NCBI GenBank assembly: GCA_960531495.1
Contig: OY482850.1
Coordinates: 8,445,087-8,509,086 of the forward strand
Length of the DNA stretch: 64,000 nt
Reading direction: 5' to 3'
Origin: Zeus faber
Lineage: Eukaryota > Chordata > Actinopteri > Zeiformes > Zeidae
Below, one piece after another: positions 25,574 through 64,000 of this stretch. Each line of letters begins with the position of its first letter. Position 1 is the stretch's first letter. The notes under the pieces are model-generated. The model ran no database searches. It saw only the letters and a program-made list of their open reading frames with translations, and had not been told where the DNA came from. The translations under genes and the position numbers were made by a program.

Positions 25574-28500
25574 CCAGAATCTGCATTCAAACTCTCCCTG
25601 GTAGAGTCATCAGTGTGTGTGTGCATCGTGGCTGGGTGCGTGGGTGTCCGGATACCTTTCTATTGGATTAGTCTACTGTGTGGGGTTCACAAGAAGCAAT
25701 GTCCCCCTATAGCTGTAATGTACTGTTGGAGTACAGCTGGCAGGGGGAAAGCAAAATGATGGAGTAATGTATGGCTGGAAAGCATTCGCACGTGCATGTT
25801 CTCAGGCGACTTCTGCTCTGGCCAGAATTGATTTTGAGCATTCACGTTTGTATTGCCAATTTTTGAAACACTCTCTGGCTATTTGAGGTTTCATCCAAGT
25901 CTCTGGTTCTCTGACAGGTGCTATCTACTTGTTGAGCGCAGAAGGCCTGATGCGTTGTTGGGACTGCTGTTACCAGACACTGGCTCAGGTCTAGGCAACA
26001 AGAACTCTGTGCAGAGGTGTCATAGAGCAGGGGCAACTGGTGACAGCTGACTGTTCCCTGAGCTTGCCATGTCTGAAACACTTGTTTACCAACTGAGCTG
26101 CTCACAACCCCATGCAGTGTCATTAACAAAGGTTTGTACTTGTGTCTGTGTTGTCAGATCATGGCTTGTGTTGGCTGTTGCATGTTCCCGTTATGTTCCA
26201 GTAGCCATTTCCTTGCAATTCACGATGACTGTGACTATGTATATGAATAATAATAATTCATAACTATACACAGTTTTTTTTCTGTGTTCAACATTTTTAG
26301 CAATTATTACAATGGTTTGATATGGACATTTTTATAAGAATGTGAAATACTTAGTTCTCGGCTTTCTATGAAGAGGTTGAATGCAGTAGCATTTTGTCTC
26401 TCAGCACTTGACTCTTTGACAATTGGATATTCTTCAAAGTTTAACATTGGCTTTGTAATTAGTCTTGTGAACAGCAGTGAGCAGAGCTGCACATGAGTTT
26501 TCAATTTCTAGTGAGAATAGAAAACCACCAATGTTTATTTTCACTTTTTAAGCTAAGCTATTAGTTTTGGCTCAGCTGTTTATGTTGCTAGTCTTTGTGT
26601 GTCTTCCAAGTGTTGAAAGGTAAAGAACTGGTTGCAATGTGATTGCTGTGTCATGGAAAGAAATGTGAATGAACTAAGCCTTGGATGAAGGGATACTGTT
26701 AGAGACATGGGCTCTCCTGTCTTTTTTTTGTTCTAGGGAATGGCTTATGTTACATATTAAAAGGGCATTAAGCACCCCACTCTGAGCTATCCTCTTGTCC
26801 TTTTCCATCCCACTTTTTTGCCCTCTCTTTTCATACCACAACGGTCATGACTAAGCCCAGGAAACAAGTCTGTGTTGGCTCTGTTGGCACACTGGTCTCA
26901 GATTGCACTTCCTAGAAGCTCTGTGTGTATGAGTAACCAAATACGCTATGTAGGCCCTCACTGTCCAGTGTGAAAATTATGCAAATCACAAGAGAACGAG
27001 GCAGATATCAAAAATCCCTGGAAGGTTGTTGCTAAATCAGTTGTATGTGAACTGATAATACTATAGTCTGAATTATAAGCTCTCATTTTGAAAAATTCCC
27101 ACTCCATATTCCTGGTCCATTTTGCTGTGTTTCGCTTTCTGTGTTTTTATTGGGTGCCCAATCTATACTGCACAGTTTTTAAGTGGTTTGCTAATCCAGG
27201 CAACTTTGTCATGGGCCAGCAAGAAGTTCTCACACAACCATATTTTACAATCATATATTTCCGTGGCGTAAGAAGATAACAATCCTATAGTATTTCTGAT
27301 AGAAATTTGCGAAGAAGGGCCATCTGCTGTCTCCAAATCTCCCCTAGAGAAGCGTAAAAACTATTTTACTTTGCTCTGTTGGCTGCGCTATCTGCGTTTT
27401 TGTATCAAATTCATTTTGAATCTCACCTCATGTAATGGTTAGCTTGAGTTTGATATAGGTCAGCAAATTCTGGAATTCAGCACAGCTCAAATTCAGGTAA
27501 GCTCACAGTCTTTTGGGCAGAAAAGAAGGGTGCCTTGGCAGCACAACAAAGCAGACCAGCGGCGGTGTAAATCAAGCCCCTTGGAAGAGGGCCGCTGCTG
27601 ATCTACAATCATCTGAGCCTTTTAAGATTACACAATATGAGAAGGTCAAGGGTAGCTGGCACTGGTTCTCAGCAGCCCATCCCATATAGGCCAGGTCAGG
27701 TCACAAAACATTTCACCAATACTATACAGGGGACTATAAATACTCCTGTTTATCTACAACACAATTGAAGACAGATTCCATCACAGGGCAGCAAAAGTAA
27801 TCTCCAATTCCATCCATGATTTAGAACAAATGGATTTGATTTGTTTTGTGGTATAATTTTAATAGTTAAAGATGGTAGTTTTTGTCAAGTCCTAAAATGG
27901 GAGTATAAGCAGCCTATTACTGTACATAATACTGTTAAAGGCCAATTTGACTTGTAGGGTCATTTAGAATTCTCTGTTACACTGAAAATGTACATGACAT
28001 TGACAAAATAGATGGAAATCTGACCCAGTGATCAGTTTTAATTTCTCAAAATTGCAGTTAAACTGGAAGGCGGTTAAAAGTTGTTTGACCTCAGTATCGC
28101 TTGTGGGAATTGATGAATGAATGATTCCACATCACACAATCATGTTGTCTTAGTTGTTAGAAAAGGACATAAATCACATGCATGATACAAAAGCCAGAGG
28201 GTAAGGACACAGTGTTTGCCAGGATCTAGTTCAGCCTCAGTCGGCGGAAAATGTTTGTTTAGTATCAACGAGGTCTGAGGCTTTGTCTGCTAATGGCCCT
28301 TTGAACACACCGTCCGCACTGAGTTCTGTTCCGTAGTATCTTATAATTCTCATTCAAGCTGTTTGTCACAATTTGAATAGAAGCCAAACATCTTTCTGGC
28401 AGCGCTTCTGAGATTTTGGATCACTATCCAGGATGTACTCCTATCGGCATGTACTACTGCGGTTTGAAGATGTCTGACTTCTATGATCTTGGAGGAAGGC

Positions 28501-28989
28501 GGTGACGCTGAACCTCAGATTGGCAGCTCAGCTGCGCTAATGATTTTTTTTTTTACTGCTTGAAAATGTCCTAATAATCAACTATACCTTTCGACTTTCT
28601 TTTTTCTACTGAAACTGATTGTCTGTCTCATAGATTAAAAGGAGAGGGTTAAAGGCCACCTCTAGCCAATTTCACATCTTGCGCTCCACCTACATTTTTG
28701 GGGGTGTGGTTAACAATTGAGGGAAGTCGCTCATGGCAACTCACAATAAATGAAGCAGATTCTCACAGACACCTACGCTGGTGTCAATAATGGAAGGCAC
28801 AAGTAAACATAGTGACCACTTAAATTAAACTTTTGAGTCGGAGGACTTTTCCCTCCACTCTCCCCCACCCGCACCTTAATAATGGCTGACTCTTGCAATG
28901 GACTTGTCACCTCAACTTTTGAGTTCCTTTGTGGCCAAAAGGGAAAATGTTTCCATTCATGCGGAGTTGGTGTGCCGGTTTATGTTTCG

Positions 28990-29890
28990 TCAGTTTGTGT
29001 TTATGATACTGGAATTTCTAACTTTGGTACAATACCTTGAAAAATAAAGATATTCGATACAATTTTCGATACCACAGGGAAAAATTCACACAACAACCAA
29101 GGGCATAACCTTTTAGACTTTTATTAAAAGGCTATATGACAACGAGCTACCGTTTTTCTTTTCTTGCTCGTAGCAGAGAACCGCAGAATGACAGGAGTAA
29201 ACGTTAACATTAATCCAAACTCTGGCCTCTGAGATTATCACACATTCACATCTCGACTTTCATAAAAATATTATATTATTGTCTGATGGGATCTCATATT
29301 TCCTTGTTTTCTTGAACATGTTTTCGTTTGTTTTGATTTTTCCCCTTTGGTCATATCAAATAATATGATTTTAAATAAGAAAATAATTATAATGTTTAAA
29401 TAAATAACGTTTGTTTGATAATCGTAATTCAATACATTTTATAATTTTCTCAATGTATTTAAGTATTTCAATAATAAAAAAAACTCCCCTATAACAATTC
29501 CACATGATTGTTTTAGTTAAACTAGAGGGCTAACAAGCTAGCATTAGCTTTGGCATGGGTTTCCTATAGGCAGCCTAGCCTAGCCCACTCCGCTAGTCCC
29601 ACCATAACAGACCGGAGCGACTGCTGCTACCGGTTTATCGATTGTGCGGAAATGGGCGCTGAAACCGTTTCAAATATTCAGAATCTATATTTTTGACAAC
29701 TCTAATTAATAGAACAGCCACACTATTAACAGCCACAGTTGATTTTCTTCCCTTTTAGTTCATCTTTGCGGCCTTGGGTTGAAAATCAAATTGTAGATCT
29801 GTTTTATCCATAGCGTCGGTACTTTCGATACTATCGAATGTATAATTAACAGAATCGAAAAAGTATCGATACTTTTGGCAACCCTAGTTT
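28990..29890. mobile_element. Degenerate DNA-transposon-like element (uncertain)
   Basis: The ends are rich in the same words in opposite orientation: left GATATTCGATACAATTTTCGATACC, right GGTACTTTCGATACTATCG and AAAAGTATCGATACTTTTGGCAACCCTAG. AACCCTA at the right edge resembles the outer tip of short fish DNA elements. Between lies about 700 bases of AT-rich sequence without a recognisable protein. Confidence 0.4.
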
Positions 29891-30220
29891 AGATAACCAT
29901 TAATTACTGCCTGGCTCCAGACTAGGTTTGGGCCAAAATTTGATAATGTCGAATATCGCCACCTTTCTCCGTCTGTCCGTCCGTCTGCGGGGACCACATG
30001 TTGTTTGGATCTCCTTCACTGTGTCTAAATGTATAATCTACTAATGGTAGGATAGTGAAAAACTAAAATATTTGTAGTAGAATAAATCTTGTCATTATTT
30101 CTTTCAAGTGGGTTCTCTTTTCGAAGAGGAAAAAATAGCAGAGGGAGGAAGCAAATGACATAGAATTGCTGCTGTTCCCAAATGTGTAGATAGAGGGATC
30201 ACATTTCACGGCAATTCCAA

Positions 30221-30250
30221 GCATCCCTTCACAAGTATGTGAAGGGATGC
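30221..30250. repeat. Perfect 12-bp inverted repeat
   Basis: GCATCCCTTCAC and its exact complement flank the loop AAGTAT. Confidence 0.85.
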
Positions 30251-30829
30251 AAATTCAAAGGAATTTCCTTAATCGATGGCTGTTAACCTTTACAAACAAT
30301 CGTTGATTCGTTGATAACATAAAAGCTAAATAAAGCTTATGATATACAGAATACATAACGCATGTTATATTTCTCACATTCTTGTAGCATAACCGAATAG
30401 AATATGAAGACGTGTAGGCTATTTTAACAGGAAAATATATTGCGCTCTCTCTCGTCTGTCCCACGCAACCCCGTTGCTCCGCTAGGCGCTAGCAGTATTA
30501 ACATAATCCCAAATCAAGTATTATTGGAATTGTCAACTCGTTACACTCCATTTTCACCTTCAGAAGAGTCAGTCAACCCGGTGGAGCGGCGGAATCAAAG
30601 GTCTGGCAAAGGTGACCGTAAAACAATCTGCAGCAGTGCGCCGCCGTAGGATCACAGCATCAACAGATTGTTCAGTAAATTTTTTAGACTTGTCGTGTGT
30701 CTAAAATCTTATTGTTTACATTTTTATCAGCGATTAGTTATGCATAAAATACAATAACAATTATATATTGTGAAGAATAATTTTTAATAATGATTATATT
30801 CAAAACAATTTTTTAAGGTTATGGTCTAA

Positions 30830-31680
30830 ACAGTAGCCTGGAAGAACAATAAACAAGCGTGTGGCTCCCTCCGCTGTCTAGAACGTCTAGAAGTTAAAAG
30901 GTGTAACAACATTTGTTTAATGGAGACATTCATTTTCCATTATAAATTTAAATAAGACAATTCTATAAAAGTGGCATTCCTTACCTTCAAATACATATAT
31001 TTCATAAAAGGGACCAGGGAATCCCAAGTATTTGTTACTTTATTGCATTTAGATATGATAATAATATATATTGTGATTCTGATATAGTCATATATAATAT
31101 TGTATTGACCCTGGATACGTTGGAGTATTGTTTACTGGCCATTATAATGTGTTTTACTGCAGGCGATTCGCAAGTATCGGGATTAGGGAATGCACATGTG
31201 CGATCTGGTACGGGAGTGTGTGGTGAGAGAGAGAGAGAGAGAGAGAGAAGAGGAAGAAGAAGTGCTCAGTTGTCGGTTTAACGGTGCAGGTTAGGGCCAA
31301 AACAGTAGCCTGGGAGGGAAAGTAGCCTGGAATAAACCTCAGTGCGTAATAACAAGCGTCTAGAATTGTACAATATCCTTATCAGTTGAAGCTCTGCACA
31401 GCACGTTGAGATGCAGCGCAAGGTTCAGGCTGAACAGGGATTCAGAGAAAGATTTTGATTTATTTAGGTTTTTGGAGGGGAGTTTTTCTTTCTCCTCCAG
31501 ACAGCACTGCGCCGGTTTCCGCGCCGGTTTTCCTTTGTTTTTATTTGAGATCTATTCATTTTTTATCAGTTTCTTCTTGTATGAAAGGAACATTTTTAGC
31601 CCAACTAAGGGACTGTCCCGCTCTGCCTTGGATCAGGACAGTGGACTGCGCAATGGAGAGCAGTGATCTCTGTTCCCCGT
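30830..31680 (+). mobile_element. Interspersed repeat, copy 1 of an inverted pair
   Basis: This block is found again in reverse orientation at about 34535-35716. Shared words in matching order include AAGTTAAAAGGTGTAA, TGACCCTGGATACG (copy 2 shows TGACCCTGGATACGAG reversed), a GA-repeat tract, GTTAGGGCCAAAACAGTAGC, TAAACCTCAGTGCGTAATAA, ATCCTTATCAGTTGAAGCTC, GCAGCGCAAGGTTCAGGC and AGGGACTGTCCC. Within copy 1 the CAGTAGCCTGG...TCTAGAA segment also occurs twice (about 30832 and 31301), a rearrangement not seen in copy 2. No transposase seen; the family is unidentified, possibly hAT-like. Confidence 0.75.
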
Positions 31681-33189
31681 GTCTCCAAACGAAACAAATA
31701 ATTATTAGTTTTAAAAGTGACATGACTTGTAACGTTAGATTACAACTTTAGATTTTAACGTTCCGCAACAGCTTCGTTTATACTAAAGTAGAATTAGCAG
31801 CAAATCTTCAGTCAACCGATTCATAACTTTAGAATCGGGCTGTGGACCGGTTCATGGTACGTTTAGATCAATCCAGGGGTCGCTCACAATTTTTCTCATT
31901 TGCGTGCAAGGAATGTGGGAGGAGTACAGGACCCGGTCTCACACATATACACCAGGGTTGGGCCATATATTAAAATTTTCCTACCGGCATCCATCAGCCC
32001 AAACAACCGGCAATTGCTGATATATCACCATGTTTTGTGAACCATTCTCACGGATCTGGCTCGGATAAATCTCCTGCTCCTCGACGCCTCTGTCCGCAAA
32101 AATAATTTCCAACGCTGGTGTAGAAAGTCTCCAATCTCCACCTCCACTTGGCCTTAAACAGTAGTGGGATTTACAGAGGACAGTTTGTGTGCTTGTTGAT
32201 AAAATATGATGGGAAATGCCTCCTTAAAAAGTGTGAACCCTACAAACATTGAAGGCAGATGTGTTTGGCTTCATGGAATTGAGTGGCAGCACTTTTTGTG
32301 ACCAAAGTGTGTTGTGGCCTCACAGCTCTTTCCATACTTCAACGTGGCCGAACGCAGGGCCCCAGGGAAGCTAAATCCCTCAGATCCTATAGGCTTGGAG
32401 ATGATGAGTGGAGATTTGAAATTTGAGCATTTCATTTCATATTAACTTATTAGATTTTTTTTTTCTAAAATATGCAAATTACCTCAATGCAAAACTCTGG
32501 TTCAGCTTTTCATTTGGTTTAAATCCCACATACTGCCATGCGGTCAGTGTTGTAACCTGTTTGTTTCCTCAGTAGCTTATTGCCAAGTTTGGTATAAATT
32601 ATTAACATTTATACCAATAGTAAAAAATGTCTTTGCTGGCCCAGCCAACAAACATTTAGCCCAATGGCATAATCTAATTCTATAATTTTAGATTGGAATG
32701 ACATTATGTAGTCATACTGTAATGTTTGAATTGCCTAACGTGTGTGTGTGAGCTGCATGTCTGTACTAGAGATGGGATTTGTGTTACTGTATGGCTTTGC
32801 TCACGTGCTGGAATCTTTTTTTTTTTTTCAGTGTGAAATCCTACGGCCTGTCCAGATGTTGGTAGATTGTGAGGCTAAGCTGTACCACAACTTACTGACT
32901 GTATTTTATTATTGTCCTTTTAGGAATACGGTTTTCACTAGGGCTTGTTTGCTGCCTCTTTCATAAACAACACATCTCTGCTGTTACATTTGGACCAGCC
33001 GTCTACAGTTAGTCCAAATGGTGTTGAGTTATGCTTGAAAATAAATTGAATTCAATTCAAGAGCAAATGGGAGTTTGAGAGACATCTGTCCTGCATTATG
33101 TTTACTTTTACACCGTGAGGAAAATATTAATGGGCTGTTTAGTATTAATAGGCTGCAAAGGAGTAGAACGGTAATGTGGATAGAATGAA

Positions 33190-33953
33190 ACCGTTTATCT
33201 CCGGTTTAATTGGATTTCTTCGTTAAGAATGTTGTTTATTATCCTGCCTTGATTGTAGATTGATTGAATATTCAAAATAAAATAAGTCCATCAGTTAACA
33301 TTTAAATTTTTTTAAATAAACATTACGAATATTACTACTTGAAATCAAATAATTTCAGTTTGTGAACAATAAGTAACAATTGCAGATGCTTTCATGAAAA
33401 AATTTCACAAAAATAAAATTTGGATCAAATCAAAAACAAAATAGTAACGTTTGTGGTGTTGTCAGTCTTCGTTGGGACGTCTTGTCAACATATTTTACAC
33501 AATGTTTACACAATGTTTACCGTCTGCTTTGGGTCAGAACTTAAATATCCAAAAAAACACCAAAGTATGGATGAATGTGTCCCAGCATTACATCATCTTT
33601 CTGCTTCTCTTCTGGACACTGTGCTTTCTCTCTGCTCTGTGTGTGTGTTTACTGTGTCTACAAGTGCAACCTATCCACAAGGGAGGGGGCAGGGCTTAGT
33701 TCTGTATCGACAAACGTGATTGGTCAGAGGTGAAGCTTTCAGATCAGCTTCAGATCGTCAAACTGATTGGCTTCCCGTTGCAACTTGCCGAGCGAGGAAA
33801 TGAACAGATCTGCGGATTTTTTTTTATTGAAATGATCCACCCAGCACTAATTCAAATTGTGCTTGGAAGGAATTATTTTCACCGGACGTTATGACCAGAG
33901 AGATTCAAATATGTCGGACAAAAACCGGCAAATAGCGGATAATGGAAACCCCG
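33190..33953 (+). mobile_element. hAT-like element, copy A
   Basis: Ordered matches to copy B at 42811-44550 include GATCAAATCAAAAACAAAATA, CATATTTTACACAATG, ACAAGTGCA, GAGGGAGG, CTATATCGACxAACxTxATTGG, CCGTTGCAACTTGCC, CACTAATTCAAATTGT and the end GATAATGGAAACCCC. The right terminus (GGAAACCC) mirrors the start of copy B. The left end is too diverged to fix. No intact transposase is visible. Confidence 0.65.
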
Positions 33954-34319
33954 AGCTGGATATCGATAATTTGAGGATTTTTTGGGAGTTACTTTGAGTT
34001 GGTGAGTTGTGAGTTGTTGGTGCTTTCATTAGATGTTTATACACAAGAATTATTTGAGAGTCAATCATGATGACCATGAAGATACAGGCATTGATTAGAA
34101 CAGCAAGAATAGTCTACAAAGGTCAGAAAATTGGTTTACTCTACTGTAATGCAGCCTTTAAGAATTAAAACACAACATTTAACTGTCTCACGTTTTCACT
34201 GAAATCCCAGAGGATATCTAGTCTCTTTTCAGAATAAAAATATTATAATGATATATTGCCCAACCCCAAAACGCCATGGACATGGCCTATGGCATGAGAG
34301 ACAGGTAGAGGATATTTAT

Positions 34320-34534
34320 TGATAGGCAGGGCAGGGCTTCAGGGTCGCACTTGCGGCCAAAAATCTGTCAAGTGCGACTAAACATTTTTATTGGTTGCAT
34401 GCCTAAAAGTAGGTCTGATTTAAAAACAAACAAACAATTAAATAAATTAAAAATTATAAAAATTACCAACTGGGTGTGCAGAGCCAGTTGGTGATTTTTG
34501 CCTTTGAACAATAATTATATACATGGCCTATTTT
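34320..34534. other. AT-rich intron sequence with short inverted repeat
   Basis: It contains ATTACCAACTGG and, after a 9-base loop-like spacer, CCAGTTGGTGAT (about 34463-34497). A CAGGGCTTCAGGGTCGCACTT-like start near 34330 may be the tip of another decayed element. Nothing coding. Confidence 0.35.
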
Positions 34535-35716
<1,182 letters not shown>

Positions 35717-35723
35717 GTTAATG

Positions 35724-35749
35724 CAGTTTAAGATTCTCATCTTAAACTG
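35724..35749. repeat. Perfect 11-bp inverted repeat
   Basis: CAGTTTAAGAT and its exact complement flank TCTC. Confidence 0.85.
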
Positions 35750-37894
35750 TACTACTTTCAGCTCCTGCAGGATATTGAGTACGGTTCACCATACACACTG
35801 ATATGATAATTGGCCACCTTCACCACCCTAGCCCAGTCTGGATAAATGTTGGGAAACTCTTGGTTCAGTCCATTCAAAAACTTGATTAAGCTTCATGATT
35901 TTATTATTGGCCATGTCCAACATGGTTTACAATTTTACAGGCCATAAGCTGGTTGGAAGAAGCCGCAAACATTCACTGACAGGCTGACTGGAGTAGGCTG
36001 AGCAGTCTGGGTAACTACTGTGTAAGAAACTGGTCTCATCTCTGCTGGTGCTGCTCTTTCAGTACCCGGTTTGACATGGGTTTAAAGGAAAAACGTAGTG
36101 CCGGGTGTTTCCACAGCACTGAGGAGTTGGCATGGCGTGACAGAAAGGCCGGCTGACCTCTGTACCCTCTGCCTTTTCAGCATTTTATTGCCACCAAGGA
36201 CTCTGGGACTGCTTGGCTTTCCATGAGCTTAGTTTAGCTTCCTGGACTTTGGACTACAGAGACAAACTGTGTATGTTTTTTATGGAAAATGGAAAACGTT
36301 TTCTCCTTTGCTCTTTGTCTATCCTAAAGACAACACCATATAGATATATACTGTAGATACCAAGTAGACATTGTGGAGTTGTGGACATACAAGCGCCCAT
36401 GTAATCCTTTTGAGAAATGGCAATTTTAGAAGGGGAAATAAAAAGAGAACACAGTCCTGATCTCTATTTTCCAAATTGATTACTTTTCACACCAGCTAGC
36501 GTGTTTTTGTTTTATAATACAATATATATATTGATTATACATACACATTATACACAGGCAACAGGCAATTATTTCTGTGTGGTCTTGGTGAAAAGATGAT
36601 TCCAGTGATTCCACAGTCAGGACTGTGGATTGTGCAGTGTGGATCAAAGGAAGTTTATTTTTCTGAATCTGGTTTCATTCCAGCTATTATTTCCAGTCAG
36701 AATCTGGAATTACTAGCTTCATGAATGTATTACACGGAATGTTACTCTTCTTTGAATGCTATTTATTCTGTAAATGGTCTCTCTCTAGAGGTCAAATGGC
36801 AAAGTGTGTAAGGTGATCCTATCTGTGAGGCATAGTCAATCTCCTACAAGTTAGGCAAGTTTCTGCCACGTCGTCCTGGAGAATTATGCTAATCCGTGAG
36901 CTTGTTCACCCCGATCCTCATTATTCAGCAAATCGTTTTTGACACTCATCGATACTGTTACATGAGACAACATGATTTTCTTTAAAATCCTACTTCATTC
37001 TATCATTACACCAAATATGTTAAGATTCTATGAAGCTTCTGAATGTTATTTTGAGGGAGAACGAGTCATGAACAAATCTGAGCTGCAGTCACCAGAAAGC
37101 ATGGGATTCCCCTCACCCGTGGCTGAAAGACAACATGCAAAGCTCTGCTCTGCTGCGTGTCATAACAGGTGACAAACCAAAAAAGAAAGTTCCCATTCAT
37201 TACCTTTTTAATAAGCGGTGAGTCTTATGGCATACGGCAGTTTATACGCTATCACACAATCCTTTGGAAACACAATTGTTGTCTTTAATCTGTGATAGTC
37301 CAGCATCTAGGGTGCATTGGATAAAATTTGTATTCCCTGTCTGACACAAGAAGTGTATCTGGAGTGCTTACTTACACAGAGGTCTTTTCCCGTCTGTTCC
37401 CTGCAATTCCTGTTTGACTCTGCGTAGTCTCGGCACTTCCTGTGTCCGGCGGCCCCATTCCTAGACCGATTACTCCAAGACAACAAGCTCTTGAATGAAT
37501 TCTCCTTTATCATTAATTGCTCAATTTCATTGCTTACCTGATAAGGCGTGTTGATTGTGTCGTAGGGGCAGAAAGGATCGTAGCTCTTTCAGATTTATAG
37601 AGTCTCTCAAAGTCGGGGAAGTGGTGTGCTGTCAGCTCAAGTTGACTTTTTAATCAGTGCTTTTGTGCTGTTTTATCTAAAAGGGGGGGGGCGGTGGCTT
37701 CTCCTTAGTTTGTACTCACAATGTAATACAGTTATGTGTTCCTGTGCTCCTTAATGTCTATGTCTTGTTAACTTTCTGCACCTGCAGTATAAAAAAATAG
37801 GTTTGTGTCGCAATAAATGTGGTTTCTCAAGATGATTGTGTCAACCTTCTTAGGATGCACCTTGTTTTACAGTTCCCCTCTCTTTCCACAACAG

Positions 37895-38049
37895 GATGAA
37901 GCTACCTGAGGCTGGCAGTTAGAGCTCCCCTCCACCCCCTCTCCCCACCAGAGAGTCCCAAGCAGTGCCAGGGCTGGGGCCGGACCCAGAGACCCTTGTC
38001 TGGTGGGGGGTTTGCAGGGCCCTTCGCGGCCCTCACGTAAGTCTGGACC
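37895..38049 (+). promoter_or_regulatory. mical3 exon 2, 5' untranslated part with upstream ORF
   Basis: The acceptor CTCTCTTTCCACAACAG ends at 37894. The exon then begins G-ATG: an ATG at 37896 opens an 8-codon frame (MKLPEAGS) closed by TAG at 37920-37922, 127 bases before the main ATG. It would precede the coding frame in every transcript that uses this acceptor. The main start at 38050 sits in a favourable context (GGACCATGGGG). Confidence 0.75.
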
Positions 38050-63276
<25,227 letters not shown>

Positions 63277-64000
63277 CATGACTCTCCCTCTACCTCCCTT
63301 CCTCTTCCTCTTTCAACTCTTAACCTCTGACTGTAATGTACATGGCTCACTGATGTACCTCTTGTGATGTTCTTCAAGTGTGTGGTCTGTCTCTTGAAGA
63401 TGCAGCAATCCGGTCGTTCCTTCCTGGAACTGAATGGATAATTTGCGGTTGATTACATGCAGCTCCCTGGGTCAATTAACAAGGGAATGTTGACAAAGGG
63501 GCGAGCAAACCCTCAATCGTAACACTTTTGTAATTGCACACTAGACGGCAATAACTGCTTGTAACTCTGCCACTTGTCAATTCTCATGTTTTCCTCACTT
63601 CATCTGGCGGTGGGGTGCTAGATTTACTGATGTAAACTAGATGTCATATTAAGTAATGAAGAGCTTCTCAATTTGAGAGAAAATTAGTTGTTTACCTCCA
63701 GTTTCCAGCCCTTGCTTTGTGCCTGCCTGTACTTCAATACAGAGCCAAATTTTTCTCTGCTGTGATTTTAGCCTCTAGTGGCCCACGACTTATCTGTTTT
63801 ATCCAGCACTTCCCCCCCTGTAGCCGTTTCCGAGGCAGCTTTGTGATGTGTGTTTTCCCTATAAGCTGCACCGACACCCCCCCGACCCCCCCGTCCACTG
63901 AAACGCACCGTGTCGTGATCAAGAGCCTGTATCCGTGCTGGTGATTGGTTCCTCTGTAAGCTTTACCTTTTCCCCTCCTATCAGGGCGGCTTAGAGCTGT
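63277..64000 (+). other. mical3 intron 27 or 3' UTR of the short isoform
   Basis: No further exon recognised. Either intron (if the 63076 donor is used) or untranslated sequence. The only weak polyadenylation-like hexamer noted is AATACA at 63737. Confidence 0.5.

Overview
The window looks like nuclear DNA of a ray-finned (teleost) fish. It has vertebrate-type split genes with GT-AG introns, dense GT/TA/TC microsatellites, Tc1/mariner copies of a family common in fish, tRNA-derived fish SINEs and hAT-like elements. I recognise one protein-coding gene. It is mical3 on the + strand, the F-actin monooxygenase (FAD monooxygenase, calponin-homology and LIM modules). I cannot tell the mical3a paralogue from mical3b here. 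The window holds the 5' part of the gene; the long C-terminal part (acidic region and the DUF3585/bMERB Rab-binding coiled coil) lies beyond 64000.

Layout. 1-14200: noncoding upstream DNA with microsatellites, a 263-bp foldback at 5392-5654 and degenerate repeats; no gene seen. 14290-14548 and about 16690-17133: two separate promoter-like blocks with CCAAT or GC boxes, each ending in a good splice donor, so probably alternative noncoding first exons. 17134-37894: a very long first intron filled with mobile elements, inverted-repeat pairs and simple repeats. 37895-63276: 26 coding-side exons. The ATG is at 38050 and all 25 exon-exon joins are in phase.

The coding exons run as follows: monooxygenase domain (exons 2-11, including one GC-AG intron), CH domain (exons 12-13), a nuclear-localisation-like segment (exons 14-15), a proline/serine-rich linker of phase-0 cassette-like exons (15-24), LIM domain (exons 25-26), then exon 27. 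Exon 27 ends at a normal donor at 63076, but the frame stays open through it for another 66 codons and ends in a cysteine-rich hydrophobic tail at 63276.

The most interesting observations are these. In the CH-LIM linker, an exon pair (56037-56150 plus 56406-56510) is duplicated in tandem (57004-57117 plus 57272-57373), with a third, weaker relative at 59825-59932. The read-through tail of exon 27 could make a short, membrane-anchored isoform. Exon 5 uses a GC donor. There are two candidate promoters with upstream ORFs. Many short, nearly perfect inverted repeats of otherwise unique sequence suggest template switching. Two repeat families are present as pairs, one of them with a SINE nested inside a copy. 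No undescribed multi-gene system was found.
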